NCBI GenBank assembly: GCA_964035575.1
Contig: OZ037862.1
Location: forward strand, 434,001-498,000
Reading direction: 5' to 3'
DNA: 64,000 bases
DNA from: Rhynchopus sp. YZ270_cl-10
Lineage: Eukaryota; Euglenozoa; Diplonemea; Diplonemida; Diplonemidae
The notes under the pieces are model-generated. The model saw nothing but the letters and a program-made list of their open reading frames with translations, made no database searches and was not told the origin of the DNA. This document shows positions 9,728 to 19,256 of this stretch, in pieces. The position numbers and the translations under genes were made by a program. Within the stretch, counting starts at the first letter, position 1, and each line of letters begins with the position of its first letter.

Positions 9728-12700
9728 TCATTTCCTGGTCGGAGGGAAGTCGTTCGGGGATGCCTTAGGCAATGGAGGTGATCGAAGCTTTCGAACTGGT
9801 GCCTTTCTGGCATCTGCTGCACTGACTTTACCTGGCTGCACGGCATTTAATATGTCAGGCCCTGATACTGGCCGGTCCTTTATTGGGGCTAGATAACCTT
9901 GCGGTGGGTGCGTATTTTTTTGGTCAGAACGGGCCTTCAAAACCGATTTTTGTGCACTCAAATCCCTGCGTGCTATGAGATCTAACGACACCTTCCCACC
10001 AGCACTGAACGGACGTTTTGTTCCCACTGCAGACTCTTTATATTTCTTCTTTGGCTGATGCGCTGTACCCTGGGTGCTAAACAGCACGGACTGCCCTTTC
10101 TTTGTACTACTCCCTTTAGATATTATTGACAACGTCTGCATCCCATCAGTCTTCGCAATGAGATCCGTCCCCTTAGGAGCGATCAAGCCACACTCTGTGT
10201 CATAATATATCAAATTCTTCGGAATCGACCCATTTGACCCCATAAAAGGATCTGTCGCTGTTGCAGTGCCACCAGGTGTTGACGCAAAGAACTGCTTCTT
10301 GCTTGCCTCAAGCGCCAAAGCCTGCATCGAACCCGGAGGTTCCAGAACATTCGCCTGCACGGAAACACTGCGGGGGCGGTCCGCTTCTTCTTCTTTCTTG
10401 GGTGGGTCTTTCTTTTCCTTTAGCGAGGTCAACGCTTCTGAAAGGTCTAGCAAAGGGCTTATCGGGGACGCAACACAGGAAGACGCTTCACTGCGAATAT
10501 TAGATGGGGACACAGTGTGGGTGAGTGGTTCGGCGGTGAGGGGCTCTGCACTGCTGCCACTGCCACCTACTGCCACACGAGGTGATACATTCTGAGTGTT
10601 GCTCCCACCTGGCGTTTGACACTTCACCTCTGGGGACATGAACAGATCATTTGTTGTCAGTGGTGGGGGCCCTTCAGCAGGAGGTGTAGTGTTCACTGCC
10701 ACTGTTGTCGTTGTTGTTGTTGTTGTGGCTCTAGTAGGTGTTGCGACCTCCTGTGCACCGTGGTCCTCCTTGGTTGGTGTGTTGTGTGCGGAGATCTTGC
10801 GGGGTTTTGCATGCTCTTTTGTGGCAATTTTTTCCACCTTCGGTGCAATTCTCTTCTGAGGTGAGGCAGGCGATGCTGGTGTCGCCTTGATACGTGGCTG
10901 CTGTGGTTGCTTCCGTCCCGAAGGCGACGCTGAAGCCGACGTTGCCCCCCTAGGCACCAACGCCCCCTCCTCTTTCCTCTTCGGCGCGCTATACGCCACC
11001 ACTGCACCTTCATCCTCACCTAAATCCTCATCATCTGCCCTTCCTGTATCAATATTTGTGGTAAAGGTTAGCACCGCACTTTTTGGCGAAGTACCGAAAT
11101 TGGACACTGCCTTGATACACACACGGTAGCACGAATTTGCGGAGAGATTATGAATTATATGGTGGTTCGTTGGTGCGGTGGCAACATGAGCCCAGGTACG
11201 TGAACCCCCTTCTGAGGTGTGGGCCATGAGAATCATGTACCCCAACCCTGGCTGGGTGGTGGCATTGGAGGGTTTGTCCCAAACGACTTTTGCGGAGTGT
11301 GTCTTAAGGTTTGCTACTCTGACTGCGGCGACGGAGGAGGGTCGGAGGGGTTCCTTCCAATGAAGCAACTGTGAATGGTCGCCCCAGAGAGGTACCGACA
11401 CGTTGTGGTCCAATACCATATGGTTCGCTGCCTTCACCCTGAAGTAGCATTCGTTAATCGGCATGTCCAGAACTGTGCGGATGCAGCCCTCCTTCACAGT
11501 CCCAATCTGATGCCACTGCTCCCGAGGTCGGTCTTCCCCTTTCTTTGCCTGCCGGGTATCCGATTTGTTCATGACCTCCACACAGAACATATAGTCCTCA
11601 GGAACGTCCTTCCCCATGAGCGTCTCCCCAGAGGCCTTGCAGAGAATGCCAAAGGTAAATGAAATTGTGTTGTGCCTCCATTCGGTCAGGTCGCCGCACA
11701 CCGGGGCCTGTGGTTTTGTGTAGAATGAATGCAGGTCGACCCATTGTGCGTAGTGTTCGCCCTCCTCGGAACGTTCTCGCACCTTTAGGTTGTATTGTGT
11801 GTCTACCTCGAGGCTGTTGAGGCCGATGGTCGCGCCCTTTTCTGGGTTTTTTAGGTCAACAGAAAGCACTTCTGGGAGAATGTTGTCATTGAAGGAAACA
11901 TCGAAGTGGCGCATATCGGTTTCGGGAGTCTCTGTTTCTTGGCTGTCCCCGGGGTCGTCTGTTGTTTCGTTGTTTTGTTCGGTGTGGTTTTGCGCCCCGG
12001 TGGAGCCCCATCGGTTGGGCAATACCAAAAAGGAGGCATCGCTGCCTCCGACGTGTTCGGTTTTGACGATAAGCTTGGACGCGGTTTCGGCGGAGACGTT
12101 GCCAGTGAAGCTGCCGTAGTCGTGGCCGTTTTCGTCTGACGCATCGCCGTTGGTTGAGTAGCAGGCTCTGATGCGGGTGTGGTACTTTGTCCCCACAGAG
12201 AGGCCAGTCACCTTGCCGTGGTAGAGCTGTTGGAGAGCAACGTGGGGCACCACCATCACCTTCTCTTCGCCTGATTCCGCGCAGGTTACGTTCAGTTGGT
12301 ATTGTAGGATCTTGGCGCTTTGCCAGGACTGTGGCGGCTGGGCCATCTTGTACTTCGCGCGGTTGTCCCTCCCAATCACGACCGACCCCGACGGCTCATG
12401 GCACCCATCCGCAGGCACCTTATTCGTCAACGTCGGCAGCCACCGCACCACCATATAGTCCTGCCCAATACGCTCCACAGTCTGCGTCAACTTCTGCGTC
12501 GTAGTAACGTACACCTTCGGCGACCACGTGCCCCATGGGAGGTCCTGGGCAAAACCTCCTTCAGACATTTCTTGCAATTGCTCGGGTGTTGCCGACTGAG
12601 GGACCGGGGCTAAGGTGCGTGCACGAATGGTCAACGCTAATCGTGTGTTCGGATGGAGGTTTGCAATTTTAAGAGATGTGGTGCCTCCGGGGACTTCGTG

Positions 12701-15700
12701 GTGTTGTATGCGACGTTGTTCGTCGAATATGACTAATTCCCATTTTAGATCACAGCCAGCATTGCCTGCAACGGGAAGCTGTTTGTGCAGTGGGTTCTGC
12801 AAATAGTCGAACGGCTCACGCCCCCAGGATGCATGCAGAAAGGACTCCGCTACGTTGTTTGCACGCAGCTTGACGGATGGTAAGGTAGTTGCGTACAGCC
12901 CTTTGCTCCACGGAGAGTCTGACTCTGTCGAATCGACGTATTTACAGGAGACAACATACAATGTATTTGGGGTCAACAAATCAATCGAAAACGTCAGCAG
13001 ATCCGACGCATCCTGCTCAGGTGCATTCAACGTTACAGTACGCACATTCTTCCTCTGCGCATCGTCCCCCATCTTATCATGCATCTCTGGAGAGCAGATC
13101 TGCACAACCCACTTTTTGATAACCGGTTTCGGCAGGCTTTCTAGGTCCCCTACGGAAGGGTCAACCAATTTCCTTCCTTGCTCATCAACGTAAAAATTGT
13201 CTTTTCTTGTCCCCGCAAGCTCCACTATACCAGAACAGTGTGACCGTCTCCTGTTTAAGGTCTGCCCATCCTGCTCCCCGATGGGCACCGCTCCGTGCTG
13301 TTCCTCTAGCTGCAGGTTGCGTGTTGTGAAGGCAGGCTGTGGTGCTTTGATTGTAAACGACAAACTATCTTCAGCCATGCCATGTAAATTGAGCCCCACT
13401 GAGGGTAATGTGTCCACAACAATGCGTTTGGACCAATGCCCCATGATAGTGTTGCCATAGCACAGACGTACACGGACCTCAACGATGCACTCTTCGGGAA
13501 GGTTTTTGATAAAGATGCGGCCACGCTCATCATTCGTCTTCGACACCTCTGTGCGAACAAGCTTTTGATTCACCTTTTTCGGATGAATCTGCTGGTTTTC
13601 ATCCGGAATAAAATAATGCGTTGTCGCAGTAGCGATAACCTCCCCTTTACACATTGCCTCCGCTTCTGCATGCGTAACATAACAACTTGGCTGCGAACTC
13701 CTGGTACGCAACTGATGGATCAACTGTGATGTACATGGTCGTGTCCATTGAATCCCAATTTGATCGGCACCTCTCGTAAAAATCTCTGCAGAGATCGACT
13801 GCAGTGTTTGTGTCCTCATCCGTAACGACCATGCGTCCCATTTCTTCTCAAAGGCCAGACCCTTTACCTTAAGCGAGTACACCGTGTTTGGTGTGAGGTT
13901 TTCCAGCAGCATCTCATTTTCAGTTGTCTCCAATAAGCGCGTATCCGCACTCTCATCCTCCCGTGAATGCTTCAATGCGTCACCTCGCTTCCCCGAAAGA
14001 TTTTTTATTTCTGCGTATGACGTAGGGTACTTCATCGTCGCAGTTTGTGGCGGTGCTATCGGCTGTGCGGATACAGACAAACAATACTTTAACGTCTTCT
14101 CAGGGTTAAGGTGCGGTGTATCCTCTGGATCATCTGACTCTTGAATGATCGGCTTTCTGTTGCTTTCCTCACGTTGCCAGCCTACGCGGAAGAAGTCTTC
14201 TCCCACAGAGAAGACACTGATTTTGAGCATATTCTCTGTGGTCACGAAGACGTAGTTGGAGAAGGAGCCCCAGGCGCCACAGGAAAGCTTGCGTCGCACT
14301 GCAATTCTGTACCGTTTGGACGGCTGCAACCCAACAATCTTCCACACAACGTGTGGATGGGATGAAGTTGCTGGGGAAACAGAGGTGGTGGTGGTCTGTC
14401 TCGTCTCGCAGTCAGTGGTGTGCACATTGTAAGTGATCAACGGCCGCGATCGTGTCAAAGAAGAGTAAATATCCGAATTTGTTTCCGCAAATTTTACCAA
14501 AATGGTCTTAATCTTTTTTGCCTGCTGCTCTGAATCAGTCGCATTGTCTTCTTCAGAGGTGCACGCTCGGGTCCACTGAATCTTCGCATAGGATTCCCCT
14601 TTTTGCAACAACGAAAGCGAGAGCAGGGCACAGGTCTTTACCTCCCTTTCAAAAAAGTTAAACGTATTTTTGCTGAGAGACATCAACTCTGAGAGGATCA
14701 CCGGGGTCACCACTAGAATCTGCGCTAGGAAAACCACTTGGATTGAATACTTGGCATTTGGCACGAGGTTTTGGAATTTGAAGCTGTTCAGATCTGCGCC
14801 GATTTCGATGTCTTCGCGGACCTCTGTTGCGTCACCGTCGCCTTTCTTCTTCCAGATAGACATGATCACCTTTGACATACTCTTATCCACTACATAGTCT
14901 GGTGTTATCCATGATATCGCTACAACGTTCTCTCCTACTGAATCTACTTGAAACGGCAAAATAAGATACAACAGATCAACCGGCAAACAGCTCGACCCCC
15001 ATGAGTGGTTCTTATATTGAGGTGCCACCACGATACGGTAGATTGTGTTTTTTTCTATCCCGCTGATGTTGTAGTGTGTTGCGAAGGGATGTGTCTTTCC
15101 GTCGAGTGAGAGCTGCCTTTCGGATGTTTCTGTCAAATCGTTAATGCGGAGAAGATATTTGCGGATAGCGGTAACCGCTGATTTAGAAGAAGATCTGAGC
15201 AGGTCGTGACTATGCACTGACGCCTCGCGGGTCCATCGTACAACGCAACTATCACGGTGAATCGCATGAATATTCAATTCAAGGTGTTTCGAGGTGCAAA
15301 ACTTAAACGGTTCAGACCACCGACACCATTGACCATCTGCCTGACAAAACACCGACATCCGGACTGTATACGGCGCATCAGAATGGAGTTGCTCTAACCT
15401 CGTCCGATTCCCTTGACATCTCAAATATAAACACCTCTGAGAAGGCCCTACACCATCCGATACAATCCCTTCGGTTCTCTCTTCAACCATCTTCGAAACA
15501 ATCAGTTTATATTCTGTGAACCCTGAAAAGGCGGGGTTTTGGTTTCCGTTGTTTTCGGATGTGATGTTGCAGAGCTCCGAGACGAGAGAATTGTCTTTGG
15601 TGCTTACTAGACGCCAGGAAACGAGCGAATGATTCTCCCCAACCTGCTGCACCTCCACGGATAGGATAACCTCTGATGAGGAGTACCGTGCTGGGGTCGC

Positions 15701-17623
15701 GGGGAGGTTGCACACATTTGAGGAACCTACCGCTCGCTCGGGGGACACAACCTGGCCTTCGTCTGCCACCTCAGAGTCATCTAGGTAGGGCATATCGAGA
15801 CCAAGAAGACCATGTTCAGGAAGTGCTTCGATACCAGATTCAAGCGTAGTCACGTAAAGACTGACGCGGCCGTACCAGACGCCTTCGTCGTTTTGTTCGT
15901 TGATGCTAACGCGGTAGACGGTGTTCGGTTGGAGTCCGTCAAATCGTGCAGTACCAAATGGCGTTGAAAACTGCCTCACCTCCCCATACGCAAAATCCCC
16001 GGAAGCAGTCTGCCCCCACGACGCTACCCCTTCACCCCGCGCCCCTGCGATTTGCGGGGAAAATAACTCCTCAGATTCCTTTTCGACAATGCCGACTAAA
16101 ACGCTTTTTGGGTCTTCAACGAGAATCATTGGATCTGCGATGGCACGGCTTCGAAACCGTGGATGCTTTGTGGTAATGATTTTTGAAGCTTCGTTAGGAG
16201 CTTCATCCAAATACTGAACACCTTCAGCAGTCTCTTCTGACGCATCGGCGGAGGTGATCTTCGGCGCGATAGGCCTGCTCCAATATATTTCAATAAAGTT
16301 CGGTCCACGACGATCAATAGCCGGCTTCATTATATCAAGCGTTTTGACCGTAACGGACCGACTCCACTCAGAAAAATACCCTGTAGACGTTACATAACGG
16401 AGTTGCACTGAATACGACGTCGCAGCATCAAGCCCTGTCACACGAAGCCAATTTTGTGAATCCGCATTTTTCGACTGAACTATTTCCGCCCGCGATGGGT
16501 TAATCAGACGCACCTGATATTTTTCTACTGTCTGTTGCTGTGCAGACAACACCTCGTCGTGGGGGATGTGCTTGACATCCACCTTTTGTCTACAGTCTAC
16601 TACCCAGCTTACTTCCATCAGAACTGCGGTTAGTTTTCTTATCCGCAGAATTGTGAGGGGTGGTGAGGTCTTGAAGAGGTAGCGGGTAACTGCTTGTTGG
16701 ACTCCAGCGGTTTCGACGATGGTTGCTTTGAGGATGTAAGGTGTGTCGGGTTCGAGGCCAAGCATTTTGACTCGGTTTTGTTTGTGTGGCATGATGTCGT
16801 AGAGCTTCTTTTCTTCTATTAGTGTGCCGTCTGATCGAAGCAATTCAATAAAAACTTCAGAAATGGATGCGCACGACTCTCTCATATCCGAATCCGTCTG
16901 CGAAAACGCCTGCAACTGCTCAAAATAGTGCTGCGGTGCGTTTCTTTTAATATTGATATCAACGTGCTCCTGCCCAAACTCTATTCCCTCTATCATCACC
17001 GGGTATAAAGTACAGCAGGTCAACTCAGTGCTGTACCTCCCCCATAGTGCTGAGATGTGCGCCCGCTTAGGGCGGACCTTGACTTGGTACATTTTGTATG
17101 GGTCGAGGCCATCCAAGGTGAATGCTTGTGGAAGTGCGGCAGCCTCAAGGGTTTTTTCAAAAACCAATGCGCTCGCGGTGCGGAGCTTTTCAAGAATCCG
17201 GAGTTCATATCGGCTTGCTGTGGAGTAGGTGAGACTGACGTTTCTACTGGTGGTTTCGGTTTGCGAGCCTTCGGGTTGCGCCCATTCTACTTCAATTTTG
17301 TCTTTGTGGACACGACGTTGTTTTACAACATACGGTTTAGCGAGCTGTACATGAACTTCTACCCATGCCGACCATTGGTCTCCATCGATTTTATTCGCAA
17401 ACAGTCCACAACACCGTAACAATACGCGAGACGAAACCGGTAGGTCTTTTAGTGTGACGGTGCGTTCCGCGTCTGTCAGTACTCTGTCATATCGATATGG
17501 GTCTGGTGCAGCGCGCAGTACTACTCGGTGTCGCAGCATCGGCCGAGGGTCGGTGGAAGAGACTGTGATGGTCAATTCATTCTCCCATATCTCCGTTACA
17601 TCAATGTCGATTTGTGCGTCCAT
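9728..17623 (-). CDS. Giant fibronectin type III repeat protein (2631 aa)
   Basis: About residues 1-2190 are a chain of at least 17 fibronectin type III modules. Each is recognisable by the end-of-strand-E pattern (hydrophobic, L-x-P-N/D-T-x-Y-x-V) followed 15-25 residues later by a Trp-containing motif and a T-T-L-like ending. Many modules carry a W-S or W-x-x-W-S element (WSAW, FSEWS, CRWSEP, WDAWS, WGTWSP), reminiscent of cytokine-receptor WSxWS. Residues 2190-2631 are disordered, basic and rich in Ser, Pro, Thr and Lys. I see no signal peptide and no transmembrane segment, so it is likely cytoplasmic or cytoskeletal, unusual for such an FN3 array. It is one uninterrupted 7.9-kb exon. A CAG lies 35 nt upstream of the start. 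Function unknown. Confidence 0.9.
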   Translation of the reverse strand: MDAQIDIDVTEIWENELTITVSSTDPRPMLRHRVVLRAAPDPYRYDRVLTDAERTVTLKDLPVSSRVLLRCCGLFANKIDGDQWSAWVEVHVQLAKPYVVKQRRVHKDKIEVEWAQPEGSQTETTSRNVSLTYSTASRYELRILEKLRTASALVFEKTLEAAALPQAFTLDGLDPYKMYQVKVRPKRAHISALWGRYSTELTCCTLYPVMIEGIEFGQEHVDINIKRNAPQHYFEQLQAFSQTDSDMRESCASISEVFIELLRSDGTLIEEKKLYDIMPHKQNRVKMLGLEPDTPYILKATIVETAGVQQAVTRYLFKTSPPLTILRIRKLTAVLMEVSWVVDCRQKVDVKHIPHDEVLSAQQQTVEKYQVRLINPSRAEIVQSKNADSQNWLRVTGLDAATSYSVQLRYVTSTGYFSEWSRSVTVKTLDIMKPAIDRRGPNFIEIYWSRPIAPKITSADASEETAEGVQYLDEAPNEASKIITTKHPRFRSRAIADPMILVEDPKSVLVGIVEKESEELFSPQIAGARGEGVASWGQTASGDFAYGEVRQFSTPFGTARFDGLQPNTVYRVSINEQNDEGVWYGRVSLYVTTLESGIEALPEHGLLGLDMPYLDDSEVADEGQVVSPERAVGSSNVCNLPATPARYSSSEVILSVEVQQVGENHSLVSWRLVSTKDNSLVSELCNITSENNGNQNPAFSGFTEYKLIVSKMVEERTEGIVSDGVGPSQRCLYLRCQGNRTRLEQLHSDAPYTVRMSVFCQADGQWCRWSEPFKFCTSKHLELNIHAIHRDSCVVRWTREASVHSHDLLRSSSKSAVTAIRKYLLRINDLTETSERQLSLDGKTHPFATHYNISGIEKNTIYRIVVAPQYKNHSWGSSCLPVDLLYLILPFQVDSVGENVVAISWITPDYVVDKSMSKVIMSIWKKKGDGDATEVREDIEIGADLNSFKFQNLVPNAKYSIQVVFLAQILVVTPVILSELMSLSKNTFNFFEREVKTCALLSLSLLQKGESYAKIQWTRACTSEEDNATDSEQQAKKIKTILVKFAETNSDIYSSLTRSRPLITYNVHTTDCETRQTTTTSVSPATSSHPHVVWKIVGLQPSKRYRIAVRRKLSCGAWGSFSNYVFVTTENMLKISVFSVGEDFFRVGWQREESNRKPIIQESDDPEDTPHLNPEKTLKYCLSVSAQPIAPPQTATMKYPTSYAEIKNLSGKRGDALKHSREDESADTRLLETTENEMLLENLTPNTVYSLKVKGLAFEKKWDAWSLRMRTQTLQSISAEIFTRGADQIGIQWTRPCTSQLIHQLRTRSSQPSCYVTHAEAEAMCKGEVIATATTHYFIPDENQQIHPKKVNQKLVRTEVSKTNDERGRIFIKNLPEECIVEVRVRLCYGNTIMGHWSKRIVVDTLPSVGLNLHGMAEDSLSFTIKAPQPAFTTRNLQLEEQHGAVPIGEQDGQTLNRRRSHCSGIVELAGTRKDNFYVDEQGRKLVDPSVGDLESLPKPVIKKWVVQICSPEMHDKMGDDAQRKNVRTVTLNAPEQDASDLLTFSIDLLTPNTLYVVSCKYVDSTESDSPWSKGLYATTLPSVKLRANNVAESFLHASWGREPFDYLQNPLHKQLPVAGNAGCDLKWELVIFDEQRRIQHHEVPGGTTSLKIANLHPNTRLALTIRARTLAPVPQSATPEQLQEMSEGGFAQDLPWGTWSPKVYVTTTQKLTQTVERIGQDYMVVRWLPTLTNKVPADGCHEPSGSVVIGRDNRAKYKMAQPPQSWQSAKILQYQLNVTCAESGEEKVMVVPHVALQQLYHGKVTGLSVGTKYHTRIRACYSTNGDASDENGHDYGSFTGNVSAETASKLIVKTEHVGGSDASFLVLPNRWGSTGAQNHTEQNNETTDDPGDSQETETPETDMRHFDVSFNDNILPEVLSVDLKNPEKGATIGLNSLEVDTQYNLKVRERSEEGEHYAQWVDLHSFYTKPQAPVCGDLTEWRHNTISFTFGILCKASGETLMGKDVPEDYMFCVEVMNKSDTRQAKKGEDRPREQWHQIGTVKEGCIRTVLDMPINECYFRVKAANHMVLDHNVSVPLWGDHSQLLHWKEPLRPSSVAAVRVANLKTHSAKVVWDKPSNATTQPGLGYMILMAHTSEGGSRTWAHVATAPTNHHIIHNLSANSCYRVCIKAVSNFGTSPKSAVLTFTTNIDTGRADDEDLGEDEGAVVAYSAPKRKEEGALVPRGATSASASPSGRKQPQQPRIKATPASPASPQKRIAPKVEKIATKEHAKPRKISAHNTPTKEDHGAQEVATPTRATTTTTTTTVAVNTTPPAEGPPPLTTNDLFMSPEVKCQTPGGSNTQNVSPRVAVGGSGSSAEPLTAEPLTHTVSPSNIRSEASSCVASPISPLLDLSEALTSLKEKKDPPKKEEEADRPRSVSVQANVLEPPGSMQALALEASKKQFFASTPGGTATATDPFMGSNGSIPKNLIYYDTECGLIAPKGTDLIAKTDGMQTLSIISKGSSTKKGQSVLFSTQGTAHQPKKKYKESAVGTKRPFSAGGKVSLDLIARRDLSAQKSVLKARSDQKNTHPPQGYLAPIKDRPVSGPDILNAVQPGKVSAADARKAPVRKLRSPPLPKASPNDFPPTRK

Positions 17624-18332
17624 TATTTTATTTTAAAACCCCACTCTTTTATGGGGACCTGATATGTTAAATAGATTGAATAGGAGCATAAAGGAGGGAG
17701 AGAGAGAGAAAGAGAGCATAGTCATTAATGCAGATACCACCTACTGAACAAAAAATCTGAGTAAAAATAGTAACTCTGATAGGTAAGTAAAAGGAAAAAA
17801 GGCACATCCACCATAGTTACCAACGATTTAACAGCACCGGTGATAGTAGTCTCAAAGAGTGGAGAGGTGGGAGGGAACGCTCTCGCAAATGAGGAGCCGG
17901 CTGCCTTAGCAAAGGTTTTTTTCGTTGATTGCTCAATTACCCTGTTTGAGGGGTGATTGGCGACCGTATCTGAGGAACTATTTCTCCTTTAAGCTACGCT
18001 TTGTAGGTATATAAAAAAAATCGGTAATTTGAGGGGAAAGATTGAGAGAAAAAGAGAACGGGGTGCAATATGATCTTTTTGTGGCAACACCCAGGATGGG
18101 CATGGAGGGGGGGTAGAGGGGTGGTGCTAAAGAGCAGGGGAAGGTATACGTAAGGTGGGGTGACACTGCCGTTGGGGTGAACAGAGGAAACAGAGTGAAC
18201 AGCCTCAATGGGGGAAATGTGCTGGGTATAGGGGGATAGGGGGGCCGGCAGAAGGAAACCATTGAAGACTTCGCGACCTGAATGAAAAAAAAAAAAAAAA
18301 AAAAATGCCACAGAAGAAGAAGATAAAAAACT

Positions 18333-18443
18333 TGACTTGAAATACAACAGCCCGCTCGTGATTGGTGTACCTAGGTGGACCTCAACCATGCAAGTCTTAC
18401 ATCCATTTCGAGGTTTCCATCTACATAAAAAAAAAAAAAAAAA
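18333..18443 (+). repeat. SINE-like ~100-bp repeat with A tail, family F, copy 1
   Basis: It begins CTTGACTTGAAATACAACA, contains GTGTACCTAGG, GGTGGACCTCAACCATGCA and ATTTCGAGGTTTCCATCT, and ends in a 17-nt A tract. The same blocks in the same order occur at 43980-44100 and 44903-45016, all on the plus strand with A-rich 3' ends. Confidence 0.7.
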
Positions 18444-18517
18444 CGCTAAGATGAATGCCTCTTGTGCACACATCTTTTACCACGTTATCGTTCTGGAACA
18501 ATGCTGGTAAAAAAAGT

Positions 18518-18592
18518 GAAGTTGATAGTGCAACAACGCCTCAGAAATGCAGGCAATGAACACTCCGCGGGTTATCCAACCCCCGGAAGAGA
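18518..18592 (+). repeat. GAAGTTGATAGTGC repeat, family B
   Basis: It begins GTGAAGTTGATAGTGCAA and contains AACGCCTCAGAAATGCAGGC. It ends with a hairpin in which CACTCCGCGGGTT pairs with AACCCCCGGA across a four-base loop. Confidence 0.7.
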
Positions 18593-18652
18593 AACGTGAA
18601 GAGAGGGAACTCTCAGGGATGGGTGGGGGGGGGGGAAGTTTATTTTAAAAAA

Positions 18653-18710
18653 TTATAGTGGAGCACACTCTAGGGTGGCTACACTAATACAACCAAGTTT
18701 TCAAAAAAAA
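18653..18710 (+). repeat. AGTGGAG/CTACACT repeat with A tail, family C
   Basis: The unit reads TATAGTGGAGCACACTCTAG, then GGTGGCTACACTAATACAAC and CAAGTTTTC, followed by ten A residues. AGTGGAGC and GGCTACACT form an imperfect palindrome. Other copies are on both strands, always with the homopolymer at the same end. Confidence 0.8.
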
Positions 18711-19256
18711 AATGACCCGAAGCCTTCGTTGCTGAGCCAAAAAAAAAAAGAAAATATATTGTGTCCTTTCTATTCAGAGGAATGAGAAAAAGCATAAAAA
18801 AAAAGTGAAGTTTTTGAGAATGCAAAAAAAAAAGCCTCAAGAAGGCTGTGTGTCACCAAAAAGAATAGAAACAAAAGACTGGCTTTTGTACAACTTTGGT
18901 CAACTTTAAATTGTGTGTTCGCTTCTCTCCTATTATCTCGACAAAAAAGTTGTAAATTAAAACCGGAAAAACCCCCAGAGCCTTTTTCTCATTGGTCTTG
19001 AAGATGAAAAAAAGACTTTCAAAATCTTGGCAAGACCGAAAAAAGAAAAAAGAAAAACGCCAATCCAATCATCTCTCCCCATTCTCAAAAAAAAAATAAA
19101 TCCACCCCTTATATATTTCCCCCAAGGGCTCGCGCCAACTTCACACTTTGCTGTCTTTTCAGAAAAGGTTGCGATATTTAGCGCCATTTTCCCCCACCCT
19201 TCTTCTTCTTTTTGTTTCTCGACAACCCCCATTTTTTTCTTTCTTCAAATTCTTAT

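Larger units (their letters stand above)
17624..19256. other. Gene-free stretch with several repeat families
   Basis: No gene found. It holds an F-family repeat at 18333-18440, a family B repeat at 18518-18592 and a family C repeat with A tail at 18653-18710. Long A tracts occur at 18283-18304 and 18426-18443. Confidence 0.6.
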
